A stretch of DNA of 64,000 bases. Origin: Clostridiales bacterium (GTDB taxonomy: Bacteria > Bacillota > Clostridia > Saccharofermentanales > Saccharofermentanaceae). The notes under the pieces are model-generated. The model was not told where the DNA came from. It searched no databases and saw only the letters and a program-made list of their open reading frames with translations. The stretch spans positions 262,713-326,712 of the forward strand of contig JAFZHS010000013.1 in assembly GCA_017554745.1 (NCBI GenBank). The letters run 5' to 3'. Shown here piece by piece: positions 63,561 through 64,000 of this stretch. Every line of letters starts with the position of its first letter. The first letter of the stretch is position 1. Position numbers and translations under genes: made by a program.

Positions 63561-63647
63561 GCTCGTGTGGCGGAATTGGCAGACGCAACGGACTTAAAAT
63601 CCGTCGGAGTAAAATCCGTACCGGTTCAAGTCCGGTCACGAGCACCA
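63561..63647 (+). tRNA. tRNA-Leu (anticodon TAA)
   Basis: An 87-base class II tRNA. Acceptor GCTCGTG pairs with CACGAGC, the anticodon stem ACGGA/TCCGT encloses CTTAAAA (anticodon TAA, reading TTA), a long variable arm follows (CGGAGTAAAATCCG), and the T-arm and CCA are present. Confidence 0.95.
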
Positions 63648-63678
63648 TTTATTCCTTATTAAGTGCGGCGATTGACAT

Positions 63679-63755
63679 CGCGGAGTGGAGCAGTTGGTAG
63701 CTTGCCGGGCTCATAACCCGGAGGTCGTGTGGTTCGAGTCCCGCCTCCGCAACCA
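63679..63755 (+). tRNA. initiator tRNA-Met (anticodon CAT)
   Basis: A 77-base tRNA. The first acceptor base is C and faces A, an unpaired position that marks bacterial initiator tRNA. The anticodon stem CCGGG/CCCGG contains the three G-C pairs required for initiation, around the loop CTCATAA. The CCA end is encoded. Confidence 0.94.
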
Positions 63756-63762
63756 GATTAAG

Positions 63763-63790
63763 AGAGGCTGTCTGTAAGGCAGCCTCTTTT
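63763..63790 (+). terminator. terminator after the tRNA pair
   Basis: AGAGGCTG (63763-63770) and CAGCCTCT (63780-63787), extended inward by two pairs, loop of five, then TTT. Confidence 0.85.
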
Positions 63791-63800
63791 AGTACCATAG

Positions 63801-63936
63801 AAAGTGTAATTGTTAGAGAGTAATTAACTCCGACAGTTGCACTTTTCTTATAATACGGGGAGTAATTGGCCGGACATCAGTCTCTTTGGATCAAGAATCC
63901 GCAAATAAAACTGTCAGCCAATCCCCTTATTATAAG
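63801..63936. other. structured non-coding tail with two large imperfect inverted repeats
   Basis: No gene is seen in 63791-64000. AAAGTGTAATTGTTAGAGAG (63801-63820) and CTCCGACAGTTGCACTTT (63829-63845) can form an imperfect hairpin. Then CTTATAATACGGGG plus ATTGGC (63847-63870) pairs with GCCAATCCCCTTATTATAAG (63917-63936) around a 46-base interior that has a small GGAT/ATCC hairpin. It could be a leader of the next gene, an RNA element or a degenerate mobile element; I cannot tell. Confidence 0.4.
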
Positions 63937-64000
63937 CATTCGATTAAGCAGGTAGGGATCTGCTCCCGCGTAACCAACTAAACTGAATTGTAATAAGTGC

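Overview
The window looks like a chromosomal segment of an anaerobic, Gram-positive Clostridia-type bacterium (Bacillota). The signs are Firmicutes gene orders (ylxM-ffh-rpsP-khpA-rimM-trmD-rplS-rbgA-rnhB and infC-rpmI-rplT), strong AGGAGG ribosome binding sites, a ferredoxin-linked 2-oxoacid oxidoreductase instead of a dehydrogenase, a GlgC/GlgD glycogen pathway, a ClpE-type unfoldase and many lipoproteins. A rumen or gut Saccharofermentans/Oscillospirales-like lineage would fit, but that is inference; no rRNA is present to place it. Apart from one interrupted NUDIX gene the segment looks intact, and no insertion sequence, phage or CRISPR array was seen.

Layout. 1-4.3 kb: end of an ATP-grasp gene, biotin transporter bioY, an ABC exporter pair and a small P-loop ATPase. 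4.3-6.3 kb: two sugar-ABC permeases transcribed divergently from a short intergenic region. 6.4-7.8 kb: an SPFH protein with duplicated zinc ribbons. 7.9-10.1 kb: amino-sugar genes glmM and nagB. 10.3-12.9 kb: a four-gene VorDBAC-like 2-oxoacid:ferredoxin oxidoreductase. 13.0-13.6 kb: a phosphodiesterase on the minus strand. 13.9-22.2 kb: glycogen operon glgB-glgC-glgD-glgA plus a GH13 amylase; GlgB and GlgA both end in histone-H1-like Lys/Ala/Pro tails. 22.3-23.4 kb: a CapA-like lipoprotein. 23.5-28.0 kb: purine operon purE-purF-purN, a PurO-like IMP cyclohydrolase and a stand-alone AICAR formyltransferase; PurF lacks its glutaminase nucleophile. 28.1-34.4 kb: a membrane coiled-coil protein, a two-component system, an FtsX-type ABC transporter and a lipoprotein. 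34.5-38.3 kb: tRNA-Thr, a solute-binding lipoprotein, a GNAT-Ogt fusion, a flavin reductase and the interrupted NUDIX gene.

38.4-51.1 kb is the conserved SRP/ribosome-maturation operon, split between rimM and trmD by a five-gene cassette (glycosyltransferase, SDR, MBL-fold hydrolase, CoF-synthetase-like adenylating enzyme, KAS III) that looks like a small biosynthetic pathway, followed by a TPM-like membrane protein. 51.2-52.6 kb is infC-rpmI-rplT with an attenuated leader and a probable AUC start for infC. 52.9-60.8 kb: an RNA methyltransferase, citrate synthase, tRNA-Glu, uvrA and clpE. 60.9-63.4 kb: a large Ala/Pro-rich membrane protein on the minus strand. The end holds tRNA-Leu, initiator tRNA-Met and a structured, geneless tail.

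The strongest leads are the cassette inside the trmD operon, the degenerate PurF glutaminase, two arrays of covarying palindromes sharing a loop motif (49.4 and 52.7 kb), the infC leader with its antiterminator and non-AUG start, the in-frame stop in the NUDIX gene, and the basic tails on the glycogen enzymes.
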